From NCBI GenBank assembly GCA_949283785.1, contig CASDTR010000026.1, forward strand, positions 37,349-101,348: a stretch of DNA of 64,000 nt. Direction: 5' to 3'. The position numbers and the translations under genes are program-made. The notes under the pieces were generated by a model that made no database searches, was not told where the DNA came from, and saw nothing but the letters and a program-made list of their open reading frames with translations. This document shows positions 62,388 to 64,000 of the stretch, piece by piece. This DNA is from an uncultured Oscillospiraceae bacterium. Its GTDB lineage: Bacteria; Bacillota; Clostridia; Oscillospirales; Acutalibacteraceae. The stretch's first letter is position 1. Every line of letters begins with the position of its first letter.

Positions 62388-63686
62388 ATGGAGACAAATC
62401 AAAAGACTAAGGGAACTTATGGTTCCGGGGACGCACAGATTATGTCTGAGGCGGAGCATTTTGAGAATCCGAAGTATTCGGAGGACGGCTGGATAGGCGC
62501 GTGGAGCACTACGCCCGTGAAATTCAACCTTAAAGAGTTTCTTAACTTTAAAGGGGAAAAATTTCAGCCGAGTTTGACTCATCTCACATTCAGAACTGAG
62601 CTCAGACCGACTATCGGCGGAAGTGATATGCGTATAGTTCTGTCCAACGTATTCGGCAGCGCGCCTCTTACGGTAGACGCCGTGACGGCGGCCAAGGGCA
62701 TAGGAAAATCAGCCTGTAAAGTCAGCCACGACACCATTAAAAAGGTTACCTTCGGAGGCAGTGAAACCGTCACTATTGAACCGGGTAAAACGGTTATGTC
62801 GGATCCCATAGGGATGGAAGTAGAAGCCCTTGAAAGGATCGTATTTTCATCTTTTGTGAAAAAATCCGGCATGATGCGTACCTTCGGCATGATAGGCGGG
62901 CATACCTATGCCCAGTTCGGCAATCACACGATGGCCTCAAACATGGTAGGCTGCCCCATGAAGCTCAACGGGGATTTCGGCGAGTACGCCATTATACCAA
63001 TGCTTTGTCTTGTGGAGGTTTACGCTCCGGGGGCTTCGTCGGCGGTAATGATTGGGGATTCCACCATTGCCAATGATATACCTCTTATGGTTGCCCGTAA
63101 GCTTCAGGAGGCGGGAATTTCCAACGTGGGAATTTTGCAGCAGGCTGTTAAGGGCAACAGGCTCATGGACAAAGGCGTAGGAAAGCTGGGAATGGTTTAC
63201 GGCGAATCCATGCTGGAGCGCTTTGACCGCGACGCACTGAATCTGCCGGGCGTCAAGAAAATATTTATCAAGGTGGGAGATAACGACATTATCCACCCCC
63301 AGTGCAAGAGCATGAAGGGACAGGCTAAATACGTCACCGTCGATGAGATGATAGACGCCTACAAGGAGCTTATAAAAAGAGCTCATGAAAAGAGCATAAA
63401 GGTTTATATGTTCACAAGGACTGCATGGAGAGGATATACAAGAAACTTCTTCGGCGGCAGCCCCGACGTTACATGGACCACGGAAATCGACGAAATGAGA
63501 AAGCAGATAAATCGCTGGATCCGGAGCGATGAAAGTCCTGCCGACGGCTGGATAGATCTCGATTACCTTTGCGGCGACGACCTGGCCGAAGAGATGAGGA
63601 AGGAATACACAACGGACGGAATCCATTTAAGCCGTAAGGGACAGGAGACTGTTGTGGAAAATCTCTCTCTCGAGTATTTTCAGTAA
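62388..63686 (+). CDS. SGNH/GDSL-type hydrolase (carbohydrate-esterase-like)
   Basis: 432 residues from the ATG at 62388, five bases after GGGGGAG; in-frame upstream starts lack a site. No signal peptide. An N-terminal beta-rich domain of about 210 residues (WIGAWSTTPVKF at its start) precedes the SGNH domain: block I VMIGDSTIAND (Ser about 224), block III GDNDI and block V TDGIHLS (Asp and His). The GAWSTTP segment and two-domain layout recall esterases acting on acetylated glycans. It may deacetylate or hydrolyse a carbohydrate ester in the cytoplasm. Transcribed alone. Confidence 0.85.
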   Translation: METNQKTKGTYGSGDAQIMSEAEHFENPKYSEDGWIGAWSTTPVKFNLKEFLNFKGEKFQPSLTHLTFRTELRPTIGGSDMRIVLSNVFGSAPLTVDAVTAAKGIGKSACKVSHDTIKKVTFGGSETVTIEPGKTVMSDPIGMEVEALERIVFSSFVKKSGMMRTFGMIGGHTYAQFGNHTMASNMVGCPMKLNGDFGEYAIIPMLCLVEVYAPGASSAVMIGDSTIANDIPLMVARKLQEAGISNVGILQQAVKGNRLMDKGVGKLGMVYGESMLERFDRDALNLPGVKKIFIKVGDNDIIHPQCKSMKGQAKYVTVDEMIDAYKELIKRAHEKSIKVYMFTRTAWRGYTRNFFGGSPDVTWTTEIDEMRKQINRWIRSDESPADGWIDLDYLCGDDLAEEMRKEYTTDGIHLSRKGQETVVENLSLEYFQ

Positions 63687-63849
63687 CAGAACATAAAATA
63701 GGATAACGAAAACAGGCGGTGAAAATCATCGACTGTTTTTGCATAGGTTACAGGTATGATTAAAATGTGCCGAGGGCAGAGCTTTCCCTAAAATTAAAAA
63801 AGAAGCGTAATTTTCGGCTGCTTTCCAAAGAAATATTCCGTTTAAAAAG

Positions 63850-63895
63850 AAAAAGCAGAGGCGGTGAATTTCACATTCACCGCCTCTGCTTTAAT
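63850..63895. terminator. Long perfect hairpin, bidirectional terminator
   Basis: AAAGCAGAGGCGGTGAAT/ATTCACCGCCTCTGCTTT, 18 bp, with a TTCAC-type loop and A/T-rich flanks on both sides. Confidence 0.7.
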
Positions 63896-63955
63896 GCTCT
63901 GTTTTTTTAGGTTCTATGTCAAATGTTGGGGTAGCCAATAAATAAAGGAGCAGGG

Positions 63956-63990
63956 GAGCAGGCGAAAGTCGGAGACTTTTGCCTGCTCAA
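63956..63990. terminator. Hairpin at the window end
   Basis: GAGCAGGCGAAAGTC/GACTTTTGCCTGCTC stem with one G-T pair and a short loop, followed by AATTTATG. It has no strong U-tract, so it may be a terminator or part of a palindromic repeat. Confidence 0.4.
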
Positions 63991-64000
63991 TTTATGTTAA

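Larger units (their letters stand above)
63687..64000. other. Gene-free end of the window
   Basis: After the hydrolase stop I see no coding sequence, only two strong hairpins (63850-63895 and 63956-63988) in AT-rich DNA. Any gene they serve to the right lies outside. Confidence 0.5.

Overview
The window looks like the chromosome of an anaerobic, fermentative Clostridia bacterium, probably Oscillospiraceae/Ruminococcaceae-like. The support is: two [FeFe] hydrogenase-type proteins, a ferredoxin-rich locus, a Firmicutes-style housekeeping block (infC-rpmI-rplT, dprA-topA-trmFO, plsX-rnc-smc-ftsY, nadD-yqeK-rsfS-leuS), tRNA genes with encoded CCA, strong TTGACA/TATAAT promoters and many TTG/GTG starts behind good Shine-Dalgarno sites. 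The assignment is by gene content only.

Layout. 0-3 kb: two membrane proteins of unknown function, tRNA-Arg(CCT) and a DUF3048 protein. 3.1-8.0 kb: a five-gene redox block (NuoE-like ferredoxin, PAS-containing sensory-type [FeFe] hydrogenase, SpoIIE/PP2C-type phosphatase, group-B-like [FeFe] hydrogenase, second NuoE-like ferredoxin). 8.1-9.2 kb: tRNA-Pro(TGG) preceded by a truncated copy of itself, an unassigned folded RNA and a GNAT acetyltransferase. 9.4-12.2 kb: a surface LCAT-like lipase and an inositol-monophosphatase-family enzyme. 12.3-15.3 kb (minus): an ATP-grasp / MurT-like / GatD-like operon in which the GatD-like subunit lacks both the catalytic Cys and His. 16.1-20.5 kb: an AraC regulator with a fused epimerase-oxidoreductase and its paralogue. 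This block is bracketed by 77-bp direct repeats that begin a small DUF6774-like gene; the left repeat is fused to the 3' end of an IMPase gene. 20.6-22.1 kb: tRNA-Val(CAC), two near-identical 156-bp repeats, a small protein and a GNAT. 22.2-24.9 kb (minus): ECF sigma factor with a membrane partner, and an AI-2E/YtvI-type membrane protein. 25.1-27.6 kb: homoserine dehydrogenase and aspartate kinase. 27.9-33.4 kb: a GPH-type sugar symporter with a long charged tail, lipoprotein, an AT-rich secreted protein and a dCMP deaminase. 33.7-37.4 kb: secA and a VanY-like carboxypeptidase.

From 37.6 to 58.5 kb nearly everything is on the plus strand with overlaps or short gaps, as in one or a few long transcription units for translation, DNA processing, chromosome organisation, protein targeting and NAD synthesis. 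It is followed by rpsU, a yqeG-aroQ-pepP-efp block, a zinc-ribbon protein and an SGNH hydrolase.

The most unusual points are: the pseudo-amidotransferase operon; the recombination scar around the AraC/sugar block; a small ORF overlapping the odd acidic tail of ftsY whose third-position GC suits the genome better than the ftsY frame does; the sensory hydrogenase-phosphatase locus; and the duplicated tRNA-Pro and 156-bp repeats. No CRISPR array, transposase or phage gene was seen.
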